Below are positions 1-6,211 of a DNA stretch of 8,684 bases, one piece after another. This DNA comes from Pseudomonadota bacterium (GTDB lineage Bacteria > Pseudomonadota > Gammaproteobacteria > Xanthomonadales > Rhodanobacteraceae). Under the pieces are notes generated by a model. The model saw only the letters and a list, made by a program, of their open reading frames with translations, was not told the origin of the DNA and did not search any database. The translations under genes and the position numbers were made by a program. Every line of letters begins with the position of its first letter. Positions within the stretch are counted from its first letter, which is position 1. The stretch covers positions 1-8,684 of the forward strand of contig JAJYMF010000142.1 in the NCBI GenBank assembly GCA_021787175.1, given 5' to 3'.

Positions 1-2132
1 TCCAGGCCGTGATCATGCGGGTCGTAGAAGAAGTCGCGCTCGATGCGCCAGACCTCGGCGTACATCTGCGCCCACTCCTCGCGCGGCACCACGTGCACCT
101 CCATGTCCGCGGTCTTGAGCTTGCCCGCCCCGGGCTTCACCGGCTTGTCGGCACCGGTGATGAACCAGTCCTCGCCGCTCTGGTAGAGCATCTTGTTGCC
201 GTCGCCGGACAGCGCGAAATCCTTGACGCCCTCGACCAGGGTCTCGGTCTTGCGATCGTCCAGATCGAACCGCTTCAGGGTGCTGACGGCCTCCTTGCCG
301 GGCACCTGCGGCGCCTGCAGCAGGTAGAGCACGCCGCTCTTGCCGGCCGTCATGCCGACGTAGTTGGCGGCTTCGATCGGCAGCGCCAGGGTGCGCTGCA
401 GCAGGCCGTCGAAGTCGATCGCGACGCGCACCTTGGCGGGCTTGCCGGCCTCGTCCTTCGGCTTGCTCGCCGCGGCGGCGGGGCCCTTGTCCTCGTCGCT
501 GCGCGGCTGCAGCGGCGAGGGCAGGTCCTTGCGCAGCACGGCCACGTAGACGCTGCGGGTGACCGGGTGCGCCTCGCTGGTCATGTCCAGCCAGCCCGTG
601 CTCAGACCCATGTCGGTGCTGGCGGTGAAGTACAGGTATTTGCCGTCGCGGTCGAACACCGGATACAGGCAGTCGCTCATGCCGTCGGTGACCTGGGTGG
701 CCTTGCGATCGGCCAGCGAGTACACGAAGACCGCGCGCAGGTGATTCGGCAGCTGCTTGGTGTAGGTCAGCCAGCGCCCGTCCGGCGACCAGCTGGCGTC
801 GAACTCGTGCAGCGGCGTGTCGTAGCGATCGGTGTCGACCTTCACCGGCGTCGGGTGATCGAGATCGACGACCCAGAGATTCAGCCGCTTGTCGCTGTAG
901 GCGATGCGCTTGCCGTCCGGCGACCAGACCGGGTGGTAGAAGAACGACGGCGGCTGGCCGAGATCGATGCGGCGCGGCGTACCCAGGCCATCCTGGCTGC
1001 GGATGTACAGCGCGTACTCGCCCGTGGCGTCGGAGAAGTACGCGATCGACTTGCCGTCCGGCGACCACGCCGGATCGCGCTCGGCCGCGTTGGAGGTGCG
1101 GGTGATGTCGCGGATATCGCCGTGATCGGCCGGTACGGTGAGGATCTCGCCGTGCGCCTCGAACACCGCGCGCGCGCCGGTCGGCGAAATCCCGGCGTGC
1201 ACGATCTCCTTGGCCACCTTGACGAAGTGCGGCACCGTCTGCGGCAACGGTCCGTCGATGCGCACCGGCACGCGCACGTCGCGGTGCGTGGCGACGTCGT
1301 ACAGATGCAGCGCACCCATCTGCGTGTAGACGATCGCGCCGTCGGCCGCCGCGGCGCCGTCGATCGGAAAGCCGGTGTTGTCGATCAGCCGCGTGACCTG
1401 GCCGCTGTGCACGTCGTAGGCATAGAGCGTGGCCGGACCCTCGCGCTCCGACAGGAAGTAGACCGTGTCGCCCATCCACATCGGATCGCGGTCGTTGGCG
1501 TTCGCGTGCGGCACCTTGACCACGCTGGAATCCGACAGCCGCGCGATCCAGATCTGCGTCGTCTGGCCGCCGTGGTAGTCGCGCCAGTCCGGCTCCCACT
1601 GGAAGATCGGGTTGTAGGCGATGTGCGTGCCATCGGGCGAGAACATACCTTGCTCGGCCATCGACAGCGGCAGGGCCGTCGGCAGCCCGCCGCTCAGCTT
1701 CTTGACGAACAGCTCATCGGAATCGTTGCTGGCGTCGCGATGCGAGCGGATCAGCACGCCGCTGCCGTCCGGCGTCCAGCCCACCGCCACGTCCGCGGCC
1801 GGATGCCAGGTCAGCCGCGTCGGCTGCCCGCCCGCCGCCGGCACCACGAACACGTCCGCATTGCCGTTGACGTCCGCGGTGTAGGCCACCGTGCGCCCGT
1901 CCGGCGAAAACACCGGCCCGCTGGCCGTACCCAGCCCGCCGACCAGCAGCGTGGCGTCGCCACCGCTGCGCGGCACCGTCCAGATCTCGCCGCCGTAGGC
2001 GAAGGCGATGCGCGTCGCCGACAGCGTCGGCGTCTGCAGCAGCAGGGGGACCGGGCCCGCCCGGACGGCGCCGCTGACCAGCAGCAACGCAGCGGCCACG
2101 CTGCCGAAGCACTTCACGATCGCGTTGTGCAT
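1..2132 (-). CDS. Tricorn-type protease homologue (S41 family), N-terminal 710 codons, 3' end off the left edge
   Basis: Tricorn-type enzymes combine beta-propellers with PDZ and S41 serine-protease domains and are thought to degrade peptides processively; this one should act in the periplasm. Residues 1-25 form a signal peptide (positive start, hydrophobic AAALLLVSGAV, A-x-A-like end). The body has repeated propeller strands of the FSPDG, WSPDGK and WTPDG type across about residues 60-480, then an Ala/Pro/Lys-rich linker (PAAAASKPKDEAGKPAK) and a second propeller. The last visible residues, EVWRIERDFFYDP, match the conserved motif that precedes the PDZ/catalytic part in bacterial Tricorn homologues. 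Relatives are about 1,050-1,100 residues, so the PDZ domain and catalytic residues lie outside the window. The start at 2132 follows a strong GGGAGGG ribosome site. Bases 1900-2132 are duplicated at 3403-3635. The family call is firm; the substrate is unknown. Confidence 0.9.
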   Translation of the reverse strand, partial: MHNAIVKCFGSVAAALLLVSGAVRAGPVPLLLQTPTLSATRIAFAYGGEIWTVPRSGGDATLLVGGLGTASGPVFSPDGRTVAYTADVNGNADVFVVPAAGGQPTRLTWHPAADVAVGWTPDGSGVLIRSHRDASNDSDELFVKKLSGGLPTALPLSMAEQGMFSPDGTHIAYNPIFQWEPDWRDYHGGQTTQIWIARLSDSSVVKVPHANANDRDPMWMGDTVYFLSEREGPATLYAYDVHSGQVTRLIDNTGFPIDGAAAADGAIVYTQMGALHLYDVATHRDVRVPVRIDGPLPQTVPHFVKVAKEIVHAGISPTGARAVFEAHGEILTVPADHGDIRDITRTSNAAERDPAWSPDGKSIAYFSDATGEYALYIRSQDGLGTPRRIDLGQPPSFFYHPVWSPDGKRIAYSDKRLNLWVVDLDHPTPVKVDTDRYDTPLHEFDASWSPDGRWLTYTKQLPNHLRAVFVYSLADRKATQVTDGMSDCLYPVFDRDGKYLYFTASTDMGLSTGWLDMTSEAHPVTRSVYVAVLRKDLPSPLQPRSDEDKGPAAAASKPKDEAGKPAKVRVAIDFDGLLQRTLALPIEAANYVGMTAGKSGVLYLLQAPQVPGKEAVSTLKRFDLDDRKTETLVEGVKDFALSGDGNKMLYQSGEDWFITGADKPVKPGAGKLKTADMEVHVVPREEWAQMYAEVWRIERDFFYDPHDHGL

Positions 2133-2245
2133 GACATCCCTCCCCCTCGATCGGCCAACGATATCAGTCCGCGCGGGGGGTTGATCCATGCTGCAGGTCA
2201 TGACGACGAAGCCCGGCGGGCTGCCGCGAACATCAAGGCGTGTGG
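1900..2245 (-). repeat. Direct repeat copy A: Tricorn gene 5' end plus upstream flank
   Basis: This is the intact copy of a segment found again at 3403-3750 in the same orientation, with a constant offset of 1,503 bases in the coding part. Read by eye, the 233 coding bases differ at one position (C at 2057 versus T at 3560, Gly to Ser). The roughly 113 upstream bases differ at about 14-15 positions including indels. Similarity fades near 2245. Confidence 0.9.
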
Positions 2246-2326
2246 ATGCGGGCGGTGAACAAGTACCCAAGTTTCTTCGTCCGGATCTCACGAGTCGCCG
2301 ATCCAGGCGGACCCGGTTGTAGCTCA

Positions 2327-2414
2327 ATGGGGTCAGGTTCATTTGCAGCGACGCGGGCGATGTGCGGGGTGGATACAAGCGATGCGACCAGGAAGTGAGC
2401 CTGACCCCGTTCTT
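2327..2414. repeat. REP-like element 1 with terminal inverted repeats
   Basis: This 88-base element starts with GGGGTCAGGTTCATTT (2329-2344) and ends with its imperfect inverse AAGTGAGCCTGACCCC (2393-2408); 14 of 16 positions pair. Ends of the GGGGTCAGG type are common in interspersed REP/BIME-like elements of gammaproteobacteria, which REP-associated tyrosine transposases can mobilise. No transposase is in the window. A diverged direct copy lies at 3311-3399. Confidence 0.75.
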
Positions 2415-2596
2415 GGCTCGTGCGTCTGGTAGTCGGGTGGCCAAGTGGCGAAGCCCTGTGTCAGGAGATGCAGCGCGGCGGGGTAGTGGCGAGGACCACC
2501 TCTACCCTCGATAACCACAGTCATCGTCATCGCCAGCCTTCGTCGGCAAGCTGGCCCTGCAGGGAACCGTTAAGCCTTTTCTTCCAGGAATTGGCC

Positions 2597-3010
2597 TCAT
2601 CCAAGCTTCCGCGTGCGTGGCCGTCCGCCTTTGCGCCCGTTCTCGCGCGCCGCGGCAGCCTTTGCGGCGCTGCGCGCACGGCCGCCCGAAGCGCCAAGTT
2701 GCGCTGCCATCCAGCCCGGGGAACCGAAAACGCCTTGAAGCAGGGCAGGCAGATAGAGGTCGGCGTCGAGCCGGGGCCAGTGCAGACCGAGCCCGGCTGG
2801 GCTGACCTCGATCGGGTTCAGGTCCGCCGGCGAGGCATCCGCCAACCCCTCCGCCATGGACGGCGGGAACGCCAGCTCAAGGCCTGTGTTCAAGCGGACG
2901 AGGACGCGATCGGCGCGGCGATCATAGTGGGCGGATACCGCCCTGGCATCGCCCCGAAGGCTCGCCATGTTCCTTTCTGCCTCGACAAACTCATGCTCAG
3001 TGATGTTCAT
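2597..3010 (-). CDS. DUF2442 family protein with basic C-terminal tail, putative partner or antitoxin of the DUF4160 protein
   Basis: The protein has 137 residues. Its N-terminal half fits DUF2442: YDRRADRVLVRLNTG followed by LELAFPP, then a loop and the segment LNPIEVSPAGLGLHWPRLD, ending at the family's usual DLYLPALLQGVFG. The last 30 residues are rich in Arg, Lys and Ala (ENGRKGGRPRTRK) and look able to bind DNA. I chose the start at 3010 because CTCCTCC on the plus strand (3016-3022) reads as GGAGGAG five bases before ATG; an in-frame ATG at 3049 would lack this site. The gene overlaps the end of the DUF4160 gene by 14 bases in another frame, so translation is probably coupled. DUF4160 and DUF2442 genes are often paired and suspected to be toxin-antitoxin-like; the molecular activity is not known to me. 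No clear terminator follows. Confidence 0.85.
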   Translation of the reverse strand: MNITEHEFVEAERNMASLRGDARAVSAHYDRRADRVLVRLNTGLELAFPPSMAEGLADASPADLNPIEVSPAGLGLHWPRLDADLYLPALLQGVFGSPGWMAAQLGASGGRARSAAKAAAARENGRKGGRPRTRKLG

Positions 3011-3245
3011 GGATGCTCCTCCACTGCTCGCACAGCGTCGCCAAGACAACGGACAGTGCGCGCTTCAAACGATTAACGGCGGCACGGCTGAACCCGTAGC
3101 TTTCACGAAGCTCAGGCGGGCCGTCCGGGCAATGCAGTACGAACACCGCCTCGCCGCCACGCCCGACGACATGGACATGCGCGGGACGATGGTCGTTGGG
3201 ATAGATCACAACCCGATGGGTGCCGATGCGCCAAACGGTAGGCAT
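2997..3245 (-). CDS. DUF4160 family protein, first gene of a TA-like pair
   Basis: This small protein (82 residues) has the compact DUF4160 layout: a short strand GTHRVVIYPNDH, the signature HRPAHVHVVG (residues 19-28, with His19, His23 and His25), a strand EAVFVLHC, then a C-terminal helical part (RESYGFSRAAVNRLKRALS) typical of the family. Length is normal. The ATG at 3245 has only a weak upstream site (AGGCTGG-like), so the start is reasonable but not proven. The DUF2442 gene begins inside its last codons, a layout typical of bicistronic toxin-antitoxin modules. Which partner would be toxic cannot be read from sequence; the clustered histidines could bind metal or take part in catalysis, which is speculation. 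The pair is bracketed by two REP-like elements in the same orientation. Confidence 0.85.
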   Translation of the reverse strand: MPTVWRIGTHRVVIYPNDHRPAHVHVVGRGGEAVFVLHCPDGPPELRESYGFSRAAVNRLKRALSVVLATLCEQWRSIHEHH

Positions 3246-3310
3246 GATCCAGCCTAACAGTAACCCAAGCGCTTGGGAAGGTGGATCATCCCAGCTTCTT
3301 CGCCAGATCT

Positions 3311-3399
3311 GAACGGGGCAGGTTCACTTACAGCGAGGTGGGCGATGTGCCGGGTGGATGCCAGCGATACGGCCATGAAGTGAGCCCGACTCCGTTCTT
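3311..3399. repeat. REP-like element 2, decayed copy
   Basis: This is a diverged direct repeat of 2327-2414. It begins AACGGGGCAGGTTCACTT, with one base lost from the GGGGTCAGG core, and ends AAGTGAGCCCGACTCCGTTC. The interior shares GGCGATGTG and GGGTGGAT in order with element 1. The inverted ends pair less well than in element 1, so this copy looks older or inactive. It ends three bases before the duplicated Tricorn segment begins. Confidence 0.7.
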
Positions 3400-3635
3400 A
3401 CATCCGGCGAAAACACCGGCCCGCTGGCCGTACCCAGCCCGCCGACCAGCAGCGTGGCGTCGCCACCGCTGCGCGGCACCGTCCAGATCTCGCCGCCGTA
3501 GGCGAAGGCGATGCGCGTCGCCGACAGCGTCGGCGTCTGCAGCAGCAGGGGGACCGGGCTCGCCCGGACGGCGCCGCTGACCAGCAGCAACGCAGCGGCC
3601 ACGCTGCCGAAGCACTTCACGATCGCGTTGTGCAT
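3324..3635 (-). pseudogene. Truncated duplicate of the Tricorn-type gene, fused to REP-like sequence
   Basis: From the ATG at 3635 the reading frame matches the first 77 or so residues of the gene at 1-2132, with one change (Gly to Ser just after the signal peptide). At FSPD the homology stops, and the frame continues into the REP-like element as about 25 unrelated residues (RTESGSLHGRIAGIHPAHRP...) before a TGA at 3324-3326. The GGGGAGGG ribosome site and the complete signal peptide are kept, so a 103-residue exported peptide could still be made, but it has only the first strands of one propeller and no protease domain. I read it as a gene fragment left by duplication, recombination or insertion at the REP boundary, not as a functional protease. 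Confidence 0.85.
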
Positions 3636-3750
3636 GACATCCCTCCCCTTGATCGGCCAACAATATCAGCCGGCGCGGGGGGTTGATCCATGCTGTACGT
3701 CATGGGACGAGGCCCATTGGGCTGCTGCGAGTATCAAGCCGCATCGACAC
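3403..3750 (-). repeat. Direct repeat copy B: displaced Tricorn 5' end plus upstream flank
   Basis: This is the second copy of 1900-2245. The left junction is sharp: TCCGGCGAAAACACC begins at 3403, directly after the REP-like element. The right edge is gradual; ATCAAG at about 3734-3739 is the last clear shared word. The coding part is nearly perfect, while the flank carries indels and about 12-15% differences. Confidence 0.9.
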
Positions 3751-3803
3751 CGGTGGTACTACGTATCTAAAAGGTGTTCGCCCGACTGGCAACTCCCGGC
3801 CCG

Positions 3804-3899
3804 AAGCGGACGCTGGCTCCATCATCTGCACCCTGCAGAGAAATCGGATGTTTGCTTCGCGAGCCCGTTGTAGTGGTCACGAAGCGCGGGGCAATTGAC
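3804..3899 (+). pseudogene. Possible relic of a Phd/YefM-type antitoxin gene
   Basis: In one frame this stretch reads KRTLAPSSAPCREIG followed by CLLREPVVVVTKRGAID. Prevent-host-death antitoxins often have an N-terminal segment of the form 'FGELL...REPVVVTKRGRPVAV', so the LLREPVVVVTKRG core is suggestive. After RG the expected PVAVLVS strand is missing, and the start region does not match well. The match covers under 20 good residues and could be chance. If real, it is a broken antitoxin left in the leader of the AIPR-like gene. Confidence 0.25.
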
Positions 3900-3920
3900 A
3901 GCACACTGAAGTTGTGTGCT
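3895..3920 (+). promoter_or_regulatory. TTGACA box joined to an inverted repeat (candidate promoter/operator)
   Basis: A perfect -35-like TTGACA lies at 3895-3900. Its last base starts a perfect 7-bp inverted repeat, AGCACAC (3900-3906) and GTGTGCT (3914-3920), with a 7-base centre. An operator in the promoter spacer would look like this. However, no good -10 box is seen at 16-18 bases' spacing, so the promoter assignment is weak. The repeat itself is plain. Confidence 0.35.
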
Positions 3921-4004
3921 TCCCTCAGCAAACCTGCCGGATGGTGGGTGGAAAACGAACCTGGTGAAGGTTCTGGAAAGCGATGCCATCGGATGATGGC
4001 CCAC

Positions 4005-4024
4005 CACTGCGGAGATCCGCAGTG
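4005..4024. promoter_or_regulatory. 20-base palindrome upstream of the AIPR-like gene
   Basis: CACTGCGGA and TCCGCAGTG form perfect 9-bp arms around a 2-base centre, ending 57 bases before the chosen ATG at 4082. The two-base spacer is too tight for an RNA hairpin loop but ideal for a dimeric DNA-binding repressor. It is therefore a candidate operator. Which protein might bind it is unknown. Confidence 0.5.
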
Positions 4025-4081
4025 CACAGGAAGTTCGTCTTCCAGCGCCGGATCCTCTATCAACTTCAGAGGACCGCAGTG

Positions 4082-5446
4082 ATGAATCCCGAAACTCTTA
4101 TTGTTCGCTTCGATACCGTCGCCGAGCAGACGGCTGGCCCTGTTCTTCGTATCGTTGGCTTTGCCAAAGCGCGGAACCTGATCCAACTGCTCGATTCTGC
4201 CGATTTGGAAGCAAACCCACGCTCCGCGAAGACTGGGCCTGTCACGCAGGACATTCTCGAGAGCATCATCGATACACCGGACATCTTTGTATTCAAGACA
4301 AAAGGCATCCTGGTTGGCGCCAGCTACTACGAGAAGCTCCAGCGGAATCGCTACAGCCTTTCGTTCGAAAATACAAAGATCGAAGGCATCCTCGACGGCG
4401 GCCACAACTCACTGGCACTCGGCATCCACATCTTGACTCGCGCGGTTGGTCCGGAGGTGGCACGAAAAATCAAACGCTGGCCCGACTTCAAGGCCGCGTG
4501 GGAGGCTAACCGGGAAGCAGTGGAAGCGCTACGCAAAATGAAGCCGGAACACGACGGCTATGACGAAGCTGCCATCGACTTCTTGGTTCCCATCGAGATT
4601 TTGGTTCCATCCGACGTAGACGATAAGGAGGTGGTTGAGGAGTTCAACCATTCCTTGCTGTCGATCTGCTCGGCGCGGAACAATAACGTGCAGTTGACGC
4701 TCGAGACCAAGGCCGCTAAGAAAGGATTCTACGAAGTGCTGCGCGCAGCATTGCCGCCTCAGATCGAGAAGCGGGTTGAATGGAAGACGAATGATGGCGG
4801 CGAGGTCAAGGCACGCGACTTGGTTGCCATGTCATGGATTCCCCTCTCCTGTTTGGAACTAGACAACCTGCCCACGATCCCACCGCAGAATATCTATCGA
4901 AACAAAGGTGAGTGCGCCAGGCTCTTCGACGAGCTAATGAGCAGGGAAGATGTCTCTCAGCCGACCGATGGCGAATACACCCGCGAGGTCAATAATGCTG
5001 CCGTCATCAGCGCCCTGAAGATCGCAGCGGAGTTGCCGCTGCTATACGACCGCATCTACGAAGCCTTCCCTTATGCGTACAACAGGGCGGGTGGAAAATT
5101 TGGCAACATTTCGGTGGTGAAGCCGGCTGCGGACATGCGTTCCAAGCCGAAGACTCACTTCACGCAGCAGCCTGTCGAATACAGCTATCCGGACGGCTTG
5201 ATCATGCCGCTCGTTTACGGGCTGAAGGCGATAATGGACCTCGACAAGAGTGGCGAATTGCACTGGACGCAGGATCCCGCCAAATTCTTGGATGAACATC
5301 TTCACGTGATTGTTAGGAAGTACCGCGTCGTCCTCGATGCCTTCAAGTTCGATCCTCAGAAGATCGGCAAGAACGAGGGATCCTACGATCTGATTCTCGA
5401 TGCGTTCGAGACGCAATTGATGAAGGAAGAGTACGAGATCGCGTAA
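4082..5446 (+). CDS. AIPR-like protein (abortive-infection phage-resistance type), putative
   Basis: The protein has 454 residues, with no signal peptide or membrane helix, so it should be cytosolic. I do not recognise it firmly. The order of segments resembles AIPR proteins: FVFKTKGILVGA (residues 69-80) in place of 'F...NNGIT', then KIEGILDGGHNSLALGI (99-115) in place of the family's '(I)NGGQT' signature, then SARNNNVQLTLETKAAKKGF (197-216) before a 'FYEVL...IEWK'-like part. The DGGH could instead belong to DGQHR-type proteins such as DndB relatives. AIPR proteins are linked to abortive infection, with an unclear biochemical role. The frame is open from ATG 3983, but I prefer ATG 4082, which follows AGAGGA (4067-4072) at eight bases. 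Base composition is lower in GC than the flanks (34 of 60 in bases 4081-4140), suggesting transfer. A strong terminator follows the stop. Confidence 0.5.
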   Translation: MNPETLIVRFDTVAEQTAGPVLRIVGFAKARNLIQLLDSADLEANPRSAKTGPVTQDILESIIDTPDIFVFKTKGILVGASYYEKLQRNRYSLSFENTKIEGILDGGHNSLALGIHILTRAVGPEVARKIKRWPDFKAAWEANREAVEALRKMKPEHDGYDEAAIDFLVPIEILVPSDVDDKEVVEEFNHSLLSICSARNNNVQLTLETKAAKKGFYEVLRAALPPQIEKRVEWKTNDGGEVKARDLVAMSWIPLSCLELDNLPTIPPQNIYRNKGECARLFDELMSREDVSQPTDGEYTREVNNAAVISALKIAAELPLLYDRIYEAFPYAYNRAGGKFGNISVVKPAADMRSKPKTHFTQQPVEYSYPDGLIMPLVYGLKAIMDLDKSGELHWTQDPAKFLDEHLHVIVRKYRVVLDAFKFDPQKIGKNEGSYDLILDAFETQLMKEEYEIA

Positions 5447-5454
5447 GCGCACCG

Positions 5455-5489
5455 AATCCCCGCGGATCTCAGTCGCCGCGGGGATTTTT
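5455..5489 (+). terminator. Strong intrinsic terminator after the AIPR-like gene
   Basis: An 11-bp perfect stem, AATCCCCGCGG (5455-5465) with CCGCGGGGATT (5476-5486), closes a 10-base loop and runs into TTTTT (5485-5489). It begins eight bases after the TAA at 5444-5446. It separates the AIPR-like gene from the next plus-strand gene, which therefore needs read-through or its own promoter. Confidence 0.9.
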
Positions 5490-5520
5490 CTTGAAGAAGC
5501 CAACCCCACGGGCAGGCCGG

Positions 5521-6111
5521 ATGTCCGCAAGGATCGGGAGGCGCTACATCGCACATACATCGCCTGCGCGAGATGAAATGGGTTTCGAGACGCTGGACGA
5601 AAAGGCAGAGCGCGAGCTCTTTCGCCTGTACAGATACTACTGGCGTGAGGCAGGGCGCTGTAGAGACGCCAAGGCCTACCTCGCCGGATGTGTGATGCTC
5701 GGCGCTGCTCTCGAAACACTCCTCATGCTGATCGTCAACGTCTATCCCGAGGAGGCAGTGGCTACAGGGCGCATGCCGATGTACCGTGGTACGCCCAAGC
5801 CACTGCTCACATGGCGTCTTCAGACGTTGCTTGCCGTAGCCAAGGGTGCAGGCTGGCTTCCGAGCACCCTCAACGTCGGTGAGCATGAGTGGTCTAAAAG
5901 AAGGGCAAGGGTCGGTGACTATGCTGAGATCACTCGCATGATCCGAAATCTGGCACACCCTGCTCGCTATCACCTCGATCACTCGCGGAAACGGGTGACT
6001 GCTAGATATCTGCAACATCAGTTCGAGATTGTGCTGGCGTGCCAAGAATGGTTAGAGAAGTACAACATGGACCGGCTTACCGAGCACATGCGTCAAGAAG
6101 GCCTGATGTAG
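5521..6111 (+). CDS. HEPN-like helical protein of unknown function
   Basis: The protein has 196 residues from ATG 5521, looks all-helical and has no signal peptide. Helix YRYYWREAGRC is followed by AYLAGCVMLGAALETLLMLI (residues 52-71), which is the 'laG.ALE.ll' helix pattern of HEPN-like and DUF4145-like proteins. Near the C-terminus RMIRNLAHPARYH (139-151) carries R139-x6-H146 and RN-x2-H, close to the HEPN RNase motif R-x4-6-H; the form 'RN..HP.R' recurs in helical proteins of this type. Catalysis is not assured. The start is uncertain: TTG 5491 (abutting the terminator), ATG 5521 and ATG 5578 are all in frame and none has a clear ribosome site. The gene follows the AIPR-like gene with a terminator between them. 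Joint work in defence is inferred from position only; the family itself I cannot name. Confidence 0.6.
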   Translation: MSARIGRRYIAHTSPARDEMGFETLDEKAERELFRLYRYYWREAGRCRDAKAYLAGCVMLGAALETLLMLIVNVYPEEAVATGRMPMYRGTPKPLLTWRLQTLLAVAKGAGWLPSTLNVGEHEWSKRRARVGDYAEITRMIRNLAHPARYHLDHSRKRVTARYLQHQFEIVLACQEWLEKYNMDRLTEHMRQEGLM

Positions 6112-6211
6112 CAAGACCCAGCTCAGAGTGGACATTCGAACGACCGAAAAGGGTCGACAGCGGCCTTCCCACCCAGTGCCGCAGCCGGCCGATGTTCTCG
6201 CATCGTGGTCA

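Larger units (their letters stand above)
3751..4081. other. Non-coding leader before the AIPR-like gene
   Basis: I see no convincing intact gene in these 331 bases. They hold a possible Phd-type antitoxin relic (3804-3899), a TTGACA box joined to an inverted repeat (3895-3920), and a 20-base palindrome (4005-4024). An open frame starting with GTG at 3774 runs through it to a TGA at 4080-4082 that overlaps the next ATG as TGATG. Its later residues are low in complexity (SSSSSAGSS), and I do not regard it as a proven gene. Confidence 0.5.

Noticed and set aside
9..2258. Long plus-strand open frame (749 codons) opposite the Tricorn-type gene, and a 528-codon minus-strand frame at 13-1599
   Set aside because: High-GC shadow frames. 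The proteins are rich in Arg, Ala, His and Val without domain motifs, while the true frame carries a signal peptide, propeller repeats and the conserved DFFYDP segment.
2314..2345. tRNA-like words GTTGTAGCTCAATGG and GGTTC
   Set aside because: No acceptor stem, anticodon arm or full T-arm; the GGTTC belongs to the REP-like element.
2420..3076. 218-codon plus-strand frame
   Set aside because: Antisense to the DUF2442 gene and into the end of the DUF4160 gene, which have family matches; no domain seen in this frame.
3983..4081. 33-codon N-terminal extension of the AIPR-like gene from ATG 3983
   Set aside because: The extension covers the 20-base palindrome, has a composition unlike the rest, and lacks a ribosome site; ATG 4082 has AGAGGA at good spacing.
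3767..4405. 212-codon minus-strand frame over the AIPR-like gene start
   Set aside because: Antisense to a better-supported gene; no ribosome site or motif.
5383..6045. 220-codon minus-strand frame opposite the HEPN-like gene, and a 225-codon minus-strand frame at 5042-5719
   Set aside because: Both run antisense to better-supported genes and through the terminator; no recognisable motifs.
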